DNA of 64,000 nt from Phymorhynchus buccinoides (Eukaryota; Mollusca; Gastropoda; Neogastropoda; Raphitomidae). The position numbers and the translations under genes are program-made. Positions 48,201-58,037 of this stretch are shown in pieces (position 1 is the first letter of the stretch; every line of letters begins with the position of its first letter). The notes below the pieces were generated by a model, which saw only the letters and a program-made list of their open reading frames with translations, made no database searches and was not told the DNA's origin. The stretch spans positions 27,412,591 to 27,476,590 of the forward strand of contig CM065686.1 in assembly GCA_017654935.2 (NCBI GenBank), written 5' to 3'.

Positions 48201-48959
48201 GTTGTGTTGTACCGAGTAGGAGATACATACTGGAAAGAAGACTCTCCATTAGATATACAAAAACGCTCTTTAAAAAGAAACACAAGACTTCAGGTGTGTA
48301 CAAATAGGTACATTTTAACGTCGTCAACTTATATTTTCTGTAACAAATGGATGTACCGAGTGTGTGCGTTGACGGCCCGGTTGTTTAGCTTTATTTGCGC
48401 CTTTGAGTAACGGTTGTTCGTGTTCAGTTGCACATCATCTCTGCGCATAACTTAGCCTACCGCACTTCCGGCAACAAGGCCTAGGTCTAGAGTCCATGCC
48501 TTACCTCATAATCAAGACGACGTACTTAACATTTAGCCCACATTCATTTCAGTCTTGAAAAAAAATATACGGAAAATCCAGGGTTCGTCGATTTCACTGC
48601 CTTCGACGTACGAATCCTTTGTTAGGCCTAGACGATTGATCACCATGAGCAAAGACTGTACAGGGGAAGATAAACATGGATGAGCTTGCTGGCTGTGACC
48701 TTGACCTTTGCTTTGTGGCAGAGGGGGGGGGGGGAATTAACGAAACGAAAATAAAATATTAGGACTAATATAAAATATCTTACAGAAATGTAGATGATGT
48801 GGAACAAGTTTTCATCGCATGAACAATCAGTTTAAAACAGTAACAGATCAGGAGTATGGCCTTACGAATCACGCAACTTCAATTATTAATTTTCTAAGAG
48901 TAAGAGGCAAAGGCAAAGACTAGGCCTACTACAGGTGTCCGTAGACCCCCCTTACCCCG

Positions 48960-48989
48960 GTGGGGGGGGGGGGGGGGGGGGGGGGGGGA
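48960..48989. repeat. poly-G tract
   Basis: About 27 G residues after CCCCGGT. Confidence 0.95.
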
Positions 48990-49213
48990 TTGGTCACAAT
49001 GTTTTTTCTGAAAGCTTGGTCAATATGCTTTTCAATTTTACTTGTTTGCCAAAAATAAAAATAGGGCTCCACTATGTTACATGCGCATACATATAATTAA
49101 ATTTTAAAGAAAGGGGTAGGGGTGCATAGAAATAATTTTAATTTACACAGTAAAATAAAAATTAATTCTGTTTTCAGATGCACAAGTGTCTACATAACAG
49201 TATTCTCTCTATA

Positions 49214-49249
49214 CAGGCATGGGAATTGTCATGGGAATTCCCATGCCTG
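49214..49249. repeat. 14-bp perfect inverted repeat (hairpin)
   Basis: CAGGCATGGGAATT and AATTCCCATGCCTG are separated by 8 bases; outside them CTATA/TATAG nearly extends the stem. Confidence 0.8.
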
Positions 49250-49279
49250 CTATAGTAATAAAAATCAGACGTGAGCCTT

Positions 49280-49720
49280 GCAGGCTTTGCCTCTTGTTAT
49301 CTTTCTCTTGAAGATGCTTCAGAAAATCTTTAAATTTATTACTGTATACAAGAAAATAAAGAACACAAAAGCCCATATTCTAGTTTGAAGCAAATTTTCA
49401 AGTGTCTTACACACTTTTCTTCAGGCCCTATTGTGATACCACAGTAAATTTATTACTGTCAGAGTTTTCCAGAACCAACCAAAAAGTTGCAAAGTTGAGA
49501 TCTTTACACATGAAACACCATGTTTATAAAGACTATTGGCCAAACCATGTTCATTTTGACGTATGGCTTCTGAGAACAAGTATGACCTGTTTGTCCGCTT
49601 GGTAATCGGGTACAATATCTGCAAAACATGATATTCTTCTCATTGGTTGTCATGAAGAGAAAATGTGTTTGCACACACTCACGCGCACGCACGCACGCAT
49701 GCACACACACATACACACGC

Positions 49721-49766
<46 letters not shown>

Positions 49767-50185
49767 ATGTATACAATACAACACAACACAACACAACACA
49801 ACACATACAAAAATGTTACAGAAAGATGTCCCTGCTGATATCAGTTCTAAGCTTTAAATAGACACATTACACAACACACACACACATTACACAACACAAC
49901 ACACAATCAATGATGTTGAAAAAATATGTCCCTGCTGATGTCAGTTCTAAGCTTTACTCATCCAAGTACATGTAAAACACACAAATATCATGGAATATAC
50001 ATTACACAATCCAATTTCAATCAAGGTCAATTTGCATAAACAAATTTCACATTCATACTGACCTTCTGAAACTTTAATTACAGAGGCATGCATGCAACGT
50101 TTACAAGCATTCAAAGTAGAAAACGCAGCAACGTAGACATGCACACATGCATGCACGCACGAACACACAATTAAGAGAAAATGTG

Positions 50186-50258
<73 letters not shown>

Positions 50259-50519
50259 GCATACAATACAACACAACACGACACACGTGCACACATGTAT
50301 GATATTCTTCTTGTTGGTTCTCATAGAGTTTCCTCAAAGCCTGTTTGTACGTTTGCTTTCATAAATCAAAGTTCGTTACATTTGAACAATAGTGAACAAG
50401 TAGGTATGTTTGGGGGGAGGTTTATACTGCTGTAGCAAAGACACTTTGTTTTTCATCATCTTCGTTGCAAATGGTGCAGGCCCACTGTAATATATCTAAT
50501 TCTGAATCTTTAAATCAAG

Positions 50520-50580
<61 letters not shown>

Positions 50581-51880
50581 TCACATACACACACATTACA
50601 CAACACAACACACACACAAGGATGTTGAAAAAATATGTTCCTGCTGATGTTAGTTCTAAGCTTTACTCGTCCAAGTCATTATGCATGTAAAACACATACA
50701 TTTCATGGAATCATATAGTAAAAAGCCAAGTGTCCGTCCGTGTGTGTGTGTGTGTGTCTGTGTGTCTGAAACACAAAACAGGCCTTATAACTCCGCCGTT
50801 TTTCGACTGAATCGCTTCAAAATTGCTGTGAGCCCTAACGGGGCGATGGCAACGGCAACCGAGGCGGCCGTATCATTTGCGCGGTTTCGCAAAGGCGCGA
50901 AACGCGCATCCGCCGGCCTCTCGGTGCCCGTATCTCCGGCGTTTTTGGACCGATTGCCTTCGAATTTGGCAGGTACATGACGGGGGACGGTGATGATCGT
51001 TGTGCCAAACCGGAAGCGAATCGGTTCAGAAACGCGTGCGCTATACACCGCTTCACCTTTTCACGAATAACTCTGCCGTGTCTTAACCGAATCGCCTCAA
51101 ATTTGCGGTCAGGCTTTCTATGGCCTGGGCAAAGCCTGGCAGCAAATTGGAAGAGAATCGGGAGAGCGCGTCACTCTCAGAGCAGCGCCAACGGGAAACG
51201 GGGCCTTATAACTCTGCCGTTTCTTAACCGAATCGCTTCAAATTTGCTGTACTCAGCGTTACCAGTACTTGGCGTTACCGTTAATAGGCGTTACCAGTAC
51301 GGTGCATTGCCAGTACTAGGCGTTGCGCCAGTATACATTAAACAATCCAATTTCAATCAAGGTCAATTTGCATAAACAAATTTCACATTCATTATGACCT
51401 TCTGACACTTGAATTACAGAGGCACATGCATGCAAGGTTTACAAACATTCAAAGTAGAAAACACAGCAACGTACACACACATGCACACACGCACACATAT
51501 CGCATGCACGCAGGGTGTCCCTGCTGATGTGAGTTTTAATCTTGACTCGTCCAAGGTACATTTTAGCGCATATTGTTTGAGACAGTTTTTATCTTTCTCT
51601 TGAAGATGCTTAAAAAATCTTTAAATTTATTACTGTTAGAGTTTCCCAGAACCAACCAAAAAGTTGCAGAGTTGAGATCTTTACACCTGAAACGCCATGT
51701 TTATAAAGACTTGTTCATTTTGACGTATGGCTTCTGAGAACAAGTATGACCTGTTTGTTCGCTTGGTAATCGGGTACAATATCTGCAAAACATGATATTC
51801 TTCTCATTGGTTGTCATGATAGAGTTTCCTCACAGCCTGTTTTTCGTAAATCAAAGTTCGTAACATTATTTGAGCAATAG
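49280..51880. repeat. segmental duplications of a composite intronic unit
   Basis: TTTATTACTGT...CAACCAAAAAGTTGCA...GGTAATCGGGTACAATATC occurs at 49445-49650 and 51624-51825. GTCCCTGCTGATGTCAGTTC with flanking text occurs near 47362, 49825, 49928, 50637 and 51518. CAATCCAATTTCAATCAAGG...CATTCAAAGTAGAAAAC occurs at 50007-50123 and 51343-51460. CA tracts (49690-49760, 50190-50250, 50526-50577) separate the blocks. Confidence 0.8.
50775..51265. repeat. GC-rich tandem repeat, unit ~140 bp, four copies
   Basis: The core ATAACTCnGCCGTTTnTtnACCGAATCGCTTCAAATTTG (allowing changes) recurs at about 50785, 50930, 51063 and 51207, spaced 133-146 bp. Between cores the DNA is rich in CpG (GCGCGAAACGCGCATCCGCC). 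Composition is sharply different from the surrounding AT-rich intron. A short TACCAGTAC/GGCGTTACC repeat follows at 51255-51330. Confidence 0.65.
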
Positions 51881-51965
51881 TGAACAAGTAGTGAAGCAAT
51901 CAGCCAGTGTTGAATGAGCTAAGATAGGTGAACAGGGACTTTCTTTATTAGCTGCAGCACCTTGG

Positions 51966-53310
51966 TTGGTACTTGGTTGTCTGTAAAAAGCAGACTTGAC
52001 TGCTGTTGTCTGTAAAAAGCAGGCTGGCTGCTGTTGTCTGTAAAAAGCAGGCTGACTGCTGTTGTCTGTAAAAAGCAGGCTGACTGCTGTTGTCTGTAAA
52101 AAGCAGGCTGACTGCTGTTGTCTGTAAAAAGCAGGCTGGCTGCTGTTGTCTGTAAAAAGCAGGCTGACTGCTGTTGTCTGTAAAAAGCAGGCTGACTGCT
52201 GTTTGTAAAAAGCAGGCTGGCAGCTGTTGTCCATAAAAAGCAGACTGACTGCTGTTGTCTGTAAAAGCAGGTTGGCAGCTGTTGTCCATAAAAAGCAGGC
52301 TGTCTGTACAAGGTCGGCTGGTTGATGGTGTATGTACAAGGTCGGCTGGTTGATGGTGTATGTACAAGGTCAGCTGGTTGATGGTGTATGTACAAGGTTG
52401 GCTGGTTGATGGTGGCTGTACAGGGTCGGCTGGTTGATAGTGTATGTACAAGGTCAGCTGGTTGATGGTGTATGTACAAGGTTGGCTGGTTGATGGTGTA
52501 TGTACAAGGTCGGCTGGTTGATGATGTATGTACAAGGTCGGCTGGTTGATGGTGGATGTACAAGGTCGGCTGGTTGATGGTGTATGTACAAGGTCGGCTG
52601 GTTGATGGTGGCTGTACAAGGTCGGCTGGTTGATGATGTATGTACAAGGTCGGCTGGTTGATGATGTATGTACAAGGTAGGCTGGTTGATGGTGGCTGTA
52701 CAAGGTCGGCTGGTTGATGATGTATGTACAAGGTCGGCTGGTTGATGGTGTATGTACAAGGTCAGCTGGTTGATGGTGTATGTACAAGGTCGGCTGGTTG
52801 ATGGTGTATGTACAAGGTCGGCTGGTTGATGATGTATGTACAAGGTCAGCTGGTTGATGTTGTACAAGGTCGGCTGGTTGATGGTGGCACAAGGTCAGCT
52901 GGTTGATGATGTATGTACAAGGTAGGCTGGTTGATGTTGCATGTACAAGGTCAGCTGGTTGATGATGTATGTACAAGGTCGGCTGGTTGATGTATGTACA
53001 AGGTCGGCTGGTTGATGATGTATGTACAAGGTAGGCTGGTTGATGGTGTATGTACAAGGTCGGCTGGTTGATGGTGTATGTGCAAGGTCGGCTGGTTGAT
53101 GGTGTATGTACAAGGTCGGCTGGTTGATGATGTATGTACAAGGTCAGCTGGTTGATGATGTATGTACAAGGTAGGCTGGTTGATGGTGTATGTACAAGGT
53201 CAGCTGGTTGATGGTGTATGTACAAGGTCGGCTGGTTGATGGTGTATGTACAAGGTCAGCTGGTTGATGTCCGTACAAGCTTGGCTGATTGATGTTTTTT
53301 TGTACAAGGC
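51966..53310. repeat. 28-bp minisatellite, two related arrays
   Basis: Array 1 (51966-52310) repeats a unit of the form GTCTGTAAAAAGCAGGCTGR about 12 times. Array 2 (52310-53310) repeats GTATGTACAAGGTCGGCTGG with TTGATGGT about 35 times. Consensus units of both arrays align at about 20 of 28 positions, so they are one family. The array ends 270 bp before the cyclase exon at 53580. Occasional 24-26-bp units break the register. Confidence 0.95.
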
Positions 53311-53579
53311 CAGCTGGTTGACAGTGTCTGATTTTGTTTTAAAAAATGTATATTATTATTATTATTACCATCTTTTTATGAACAAGGCTCATCTATTTTT
53401 TCAATCATTTTGATAAAGAAAAAAGGAAGTAGCACCTTGCCATCCCAAAAGTACAGCAGACTGACAATCGGCCAAATGTCTGCTTTCTCTTTCGAGTAAT
53501 CTGTCTACATTTATGCTGGCTGCAGCTTGAATGTCAATGAAAAGACACAGCTTACAACTGTGGTTTGCTTTGCTTTCAG

Positions 53580-53715
53580 ACGAGTGCACATCACGAATGA
53601 AACTTTGAACTGTTTGAACGGAGACTACGAGGTCGAGCCGGGCAACGGAGGGGAGCGCAACGCCTACCTCAGAGACCACAACATTCAGACTTATCTCATC
53701 AAATCCGATGTCAAG
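53580..53715 (+). CDS. adenylyl cyclase exon F (C1a end)
   Basis: 136 bp: acceptor TGCTTTCAG, donor AAG|GTACCC. The first base completes the Gly codon of L-P-G. It encodes [20 protein letters not shown], then [20 protein letters not shown] and KSDVK. R-V-H-I-T and [19 protein letters not shown] are the end of C1a and are nearly as in AC5/AC6; the H-N-I-x-T-Y-L-I ending also resembles AC8 and AC1. It completes a full C1a domain from exon D to F. Frame ends in phase 0. Confidence 0.96.
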
Positions 53716-55818
53716 GTACCCCCACTTTGTGGAATTCCTTTATTTGATTTTGTTGTGTAAGTCAAGTGTTGTGTTATGATAGTTATGTCTGTGATAGTTT
53801 TGCTAGTAAATTTGTGTATGCTTGTGTGCGTGTGTATGTGACTTGTATACATGCGTTTGAGTTAGTACGCGGAAGGGAAACAGTAAATGGATAATATTTT
53901 TTACACCTTGAATTCTTATCACTGCTACTGTTTTTGTTTTTTCTTGGAGTGTGACTAGTATTGTCGGCATTTGGAGGCTTTGCACCGAGGAAGAGACATG
54001 GTCTTGAAATATTTGCAATTTTAATAAATGTTTTAACAGTTATTTCCATTTGTTGTGTTTTCTTTATTTTTTCTGCTATATATTATATATTATAGGTATG
54101 AAAAATTTCAGTTTACTGCTGGCACCGTTAGTAAAGAAAAACTGAAATTTTTCATACCTATTACATCCCTTTGGATACTATTTCAGTTGCCGACCCTCTC
54201 TGGTCGTGTCGCTTATTTTTTCATATTTTAAATTTTGGAACATTCTTATGTTCACACTTTTACTTAAGATTTTTATCATTTCTAATTTAAGAGTGCTGGT
54301 TTGGTTTTTTGGAGCCTTTTACCAATATACAGGAAGAGACATTCCATTTGTGGAAGTCTTCTTGTTGAGGGGAGAGTAGTTCCACCTTGGTAGGTTAAGA
54401 CCCCATCCAGTGCCGAGCTGATGAGACTCCCTAGAGTCGAAACAGCTGTCCTCGGCTGGGTTCTGCCACTGCCTCCCTAATAATGAGGAGAAACTAAGCT
54501 AGCACTCTTTATGTTTTTTAGAACATAGATCAAGATGCCAAGTTAGCATATAACTGGTTTTGGGTTTTAATTTCCTTTCAAAAACATAGGGACAAAAAGG
54601 TTTTAAACAATTTTCCTATATATATATGCATTCTATTAAGGATGTACTTATGTGCGTGTGTGCGTGCATGCAAACATGTGTGTGTGTGTGTTGGGCTGTG
54701 AGTGTATGTGTCAGTGTGTGTGCATGAGAGAGAAAAGAGAGAGAGAGAGAATGAATGAATTTTTTGCTTTTTAGCTACAAAGAGAGAGAGAGGGGGGGAG
54801 GAAAGAGAGAGAGAAAGAGAGTGCATGTATGTATAATACAAGTAAGTGTCTGCATATGTATGTAGGTATATGCAGGCTTATGAGTGAGTGTGTAATTGAG
54901 TGGAGAACATTGTAATAATGAAAACAGTAATTATATTGTTACTTTGTTTTAATTTTTTAATTTGTTACCTCATTTCTTTCCATCCTTCTAGTTCCTGCTT
55001 ATCCCATTTGTCCCCTTGTACTTTCTGATCTGAGGAACTCTTCTTTTTCTTTTTTTCTTTTACTCCATTCTTTCTATTTTACAGTGAACTGGGGTTTTTT
55101 CATGAGATTTAACCTGAACGTGAAACTTATGTCAATATAAAAATTAAAAACCCACTGATAAAATAGCAATATTTCGTTTTATTTTTTTAACCTTCGACGG
55201 GCAAAGCACCAGGGCTACTTCTGAAACTCATGTGTGAGTGATTTGTTTTTAAAAATGTCTTCATAAGATTTAGCCTCGAGTGTGGCACACACAGCGTATT
55301 TTAATTTAGTCCAGGGAAGTCAATAAATTTCCGAAATATTACCAGCAACAACGTGGGCGTTCAGGTTTTTGTTCATCATCGTGTTATGATGTCATTTCCG
55401 AAACGGTAGACTGACTGACGGTTTTGTTTTTGTTTTGGTCTCTTGCTTTGCATTTGATTTAAAATGCTCTTGCTTGTCACTTAACTCTCTAGAGTGTACA
55501 GGAATTGTGCTGTTCATCCAGCTGCAAACGGGATACAGTTGTGAATTTTTTTGAGGGGAACCCTTTGATTGCCAGACATTTTTTAGCTAAAGCTGTCGGT
55601 CAAACTTTCCTGCATCTGAAGTATTGGGGACATTTATAAAACGGCCTGTCATACACTTAAGTGAACATGTTGTTTTCATGAATTTCCACTTCTGTTTCAC
55701 TTGCTTTTTTTAAATTATTTTTTTAGTTTAGTTTAGAATGATTTATTGATTTGTTTAATTGATGTAATAAAGTCTCTGATTTGTTGTTGCTGTAAAATCC
55801 TCCGTTTGTTTGAATCAG
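53716..55818 (+). other. adenylyl cyclase intron F
   Basis: GT-AG intron of 2.1 kb, AT-rich. It contains a strong hairpin at 54092-54161 and GA/TG microsatellite-like sequence at 54650-54830. Nothing else is recognised. Confidence 0.7.
54092..54161. repeat. 23-bp perfect inverted repeat, pre-miRNA-sized hairpin
   Basis: ATAGGTATGAAAAATTTCAG with TTT (54092-54114) is perfectly complementary to AAACTGAAATTTTTCATACC with TAT (54139-54161). The intervening 24 bases contain an inner pair, TTTACT (54112-54117) and AGTAAA (54130-54135), that competes with the last three pairs of the main stem. A transcript of the host intron would fold into a stem of about 25-29 pairs with a 12-24-base loop. It could be a short foldback MITE. 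Confidence 0.7.
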
Positions 55819-55910
55819 GTTCACACAGCCAGAGCCACAGAGACGCATGTCACCTGCAACCCCAGGGAAGAGAACAGGGAAGACAAAATGGCCCGCAACA
55901 TCCACAACAA
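55819..55910 (+). CDS. adenylyl cyclase exon G (C1b linker start)
   Basis: 92 bp from TTTGAATCAG to AA|GTATGT, starting in phase 0 and leaving two bases of a split codon. It encodes VHTARATETHVTCNPREENR then EDKMARNIHNN or K. This is the beginning of the poorly conserved C1b region between the first catalytic domain and the second membrane cassette. It has no strong family motif. The call rests on correct splice sites, exact frame joining to exon F and position. The sequence is polar and charged, as C1b linkers are. The next exon lies beyond the window. Confidence 0.7.
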
Positions 55911-56720
55911 GTATGTTCCAAGTTTTTATTAGCTATCATTAAGATTGCACTAAGTCATGAAGAAATCCTGACATCTCATCACCCTCGTTAAACATTACTG
56001 TATTTTCCGGTCTACAAAGCGCACCCCCTAATTTTATTAAATTTATGGAAAAAACAACGATAAAGCAGCATTCAGTGTCTAAGCCACAAGAGACTGAGAA
56101 AAAACCCAACGAACCTCAGCTGACGAGCGGACGAACAGTCGAAAGCCACGGAAACTTTGACGGCCCATGTTGCTTTCACACTCAAACTAAACAGCACAGA
56201 CCTAATCTTCATCATAACGGACCTACTAAATACTGGATTCTGCACAATGACACAACACAGCACAAAACATGACAAAGTAACGCACTGGCAGTTCATTTTC
56301 AGTCAAAGTTTGCACACACGAAACTTTCACTGCACATCCAACTCGGCTGGCATTAAGCAATCCGCAGATGTGTAATCACGGCAAGCACTAACGCGCCAGC
56401 TGTTTTCATTTATTGCATTTTGTTAGTTGTTTGCATTGCAAAAAGTTGTGATGGCGGCCGCCTAGCAGGCAGGGCTCCATGTCGCTCCTAAAGTTTGACT
56501 TGTTTACATGTGTTTAAGTGCCAGAGTGTGTGTTTGATTGTGTATTATTTGTGTGCCATGGATCCATCTTCACTTTTGTGGCTTTATGGAGCCCCCTTAC
56601 CACACAGGTTTTTCTTTCTGTTGTTTTTAATGACAGCAAGAAATTCTGTCCCAGTGTAGGCCGACATTTTCGCTGGCCGGCCCTCCATCCCTTCACGTTG
56701 GACCTAGGCATTCCTTCACA
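55911..56720 (+). other. start of adenylyl cyclase intron G
   Basis: After the donor GTATGT the intron continues to the end of the window. An isolated MITE-like end, TACTGTATTTTCCGGTCTAC followed by AAAGCGCACC (55996-56025), is of the same type as the element at 33880. No partner end was found. The rest to 56720 is unrecognised. Confidence 0.55.
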
Positions 56721-56869
56721 GTGCCTTCGGAGCCTGGCAACCATTTCTCTGGCCTTAAAGACCACAGGCGCCCGCTTGGACGAAATGTTATTGCCTGTCT
56801 GAAAAGCCTAGGCATAGGTGTCAACCTTCCCTGCAAACGTTCCTGTCGTGGTGGCAGAAGAAAACAGAA

Positions 56870-57607
56870 GCAGATTAGCATCATCTGCGGTTCACCCATC
56901 AACAATGTCAGTGCTGGCCCAACCACCCACCATGGCCCTGCACCACCCTCCATCCTCTGTGACCTCACTGCTCTGCCTCCTCCGCCCCGGGGCTCAAATC
57001 CATCCAACCTCATCACCATCCCACTCCAAAACATGACCACTCTGCCCCGTCAGCTATCTATGTTGGCCCCTCCACCAAGCAATCAGCCATATACGACTTC
57101 ACCATTGACTGCGACGTGGACATTCTCCTGCTGACTGAGACCTGGCTTCGTCACTCGGGTGATGAGGCAAAGTGTCGTGACCTGACTCCCCCTGGCTATA
57201 CGATGTTCTCCCTCCCCACTAGGGTGACCCGAGGAGGTGGCATGGCCATCATCCTCAAGGACACCCTAGCTCAACACTGTGCCATAACAACAGTTCCCTT
57301 TCCCTCATCCCGTGTGATGGATATGCCCAAAAGATGTGCCAACAGTTAGATTTATTTAGTCTTAAGCAAAGTGTTAGAGAGGCAACTCATACATGTGGAC
57401 ATATTTTAGATTTAGTTATTCATAGACATGATGATAATGTTGTTCTATCTACTGATGTATGCCATGATCTTGTCTCTGACCATTATGCTATTGTGTGTAA
57501 ACTAGCCTTACAAAAACCCACACATAGTTCTTAATTTGTCTTTCGACGTCCGCTTAACAAAGTCAATCATGATAATTTAGCAAATTATATCGTGCAGTCC
57601 ATAACAC
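56870..57607 (+). pseudogene. LINE ORF2 endonuclease fragments, interrupted by the DIRS element
   Basis: 56970-57060 reads NPSNLITIPL (pre-endonuclease text); after a frameshift 57080-57300 reads CDVDILLLTETWLRHSGDEA then RGGGMAIILKDTLAQH. L-L-L-T-E-T-W-L is the catalytic-glutamate motif of CR1/L2-like endonucleases. From 57334 an AT-richer part reads CGHILDLVIHRHDDNV and DLVSDHYAIVCKL, the terminal S-D-H motif. About 80 residues between are missing, and base composition changes at about 57330, so this is either an internal deletion or two LINE copies joined. Text homologous to the LINE ends at 57607, where the DIRS left terminus begins. Confidence 0.65.
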
Positions 57608-57652
57608 CCAATCTACTTTAACCATACTGTACCAACACCTGAAACAATTGCA
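57608..57652. repeat. DIRS left terminus matching the ICR
   Basis: These 45 bp, beginning CCAATCTACTTTAACCATAC, are the exact reverse complement of 63651-63695. Confidence 0.92.
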
Positions 57653-57804
57653 TTAGCGTTAAGCGACCTGGAGCTATACCATAGCACATAGAAAAACGAA
57701 AGTAGGCATCTGGCCTTGACCCCTAGCCGGATGTGGGGCGGGAGTGATCCCCCCTTACCGGTCTAGCAGTGGCTAGGCCAATGAGCGCCTACTTCCGCCA
57801 TTAC
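57630..57804. repeat. DIRS left inverted terminal repeat (175 bp)
   Basis: Reverse complement of 63813-63987 with no mismatch or gap that I can see. Contains ACCAACACCTGAAACAATTG and CCCCTTACCGGTCTAGCAGT. Promoter activity for the element would be expected here or in 57805-58037. Confidence 0.93.
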
Positions 57805-58037
57805 TATTTTCCAGCGTTCATGGCAAGACCTGGGCTACCAGCACTCTGACTTTTTTCTTCTATTGCACTCTAACTAGGTGGGTTTGTTCCATTTCCTCCT
57901 ATCATCGGACATAGGGTGTATCTGAGTCTCGATTGACTCAGTTTTTATAGTTCTCTCTTTTCTAGAACTTGAGATATAATTTTCTTTGTCGCGTCGCTCA
58001 CTCGCCGTGCTCCAGTGCACGCGCGCACGCACTCGAT

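Larger units (their letters stand above)
38859..53579 (+). other. adenylyl cyclase intron E (14.7 kb)
   Basis: The largest intron seen here. It holds three exon-E relics, duplicated CA/GA-rich segments (39.6-40.4 kb), a Tigger-like MITE (42.4 kb), a LINE inside (CT)n (43.9-45.4 kb), a 229-bp tandem repeat (47.6-48.2 kb), segmental duplications with a GC-rich tandem (49.3-51.9 kb) and the 28-bp minisatellite (52.0-53.3 kb). I recognise nothing in 40380-41850, 45360-46140, 46405-47250 (beyond a LINE-tail-like piece) and 48200-49200. Confidence 0.75.

Noticed and set aside
50681..51375. CpG-rich island as bacterial contamination or a bacterial gene
   Set aside because: The cores repeat in tandem every ~140 bp and are embedded in duplicated intronic blocks on both sides; no bacterial protein family is seen.
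51948..53225. 425-codon minus-strand ORF of YIHHQPADLVHT-type repeats
   Set aside because: It is the translation of the 28-bp minisatellite; neighbouring frames are also long and open. No start context, splice sites or non-repetitive domain.
52300..53310. CRISPR-like look of regularly spaced 28-bp repeats
   Set aside because: The units are contiguous without unique spacers, and the locus is an animal intron.
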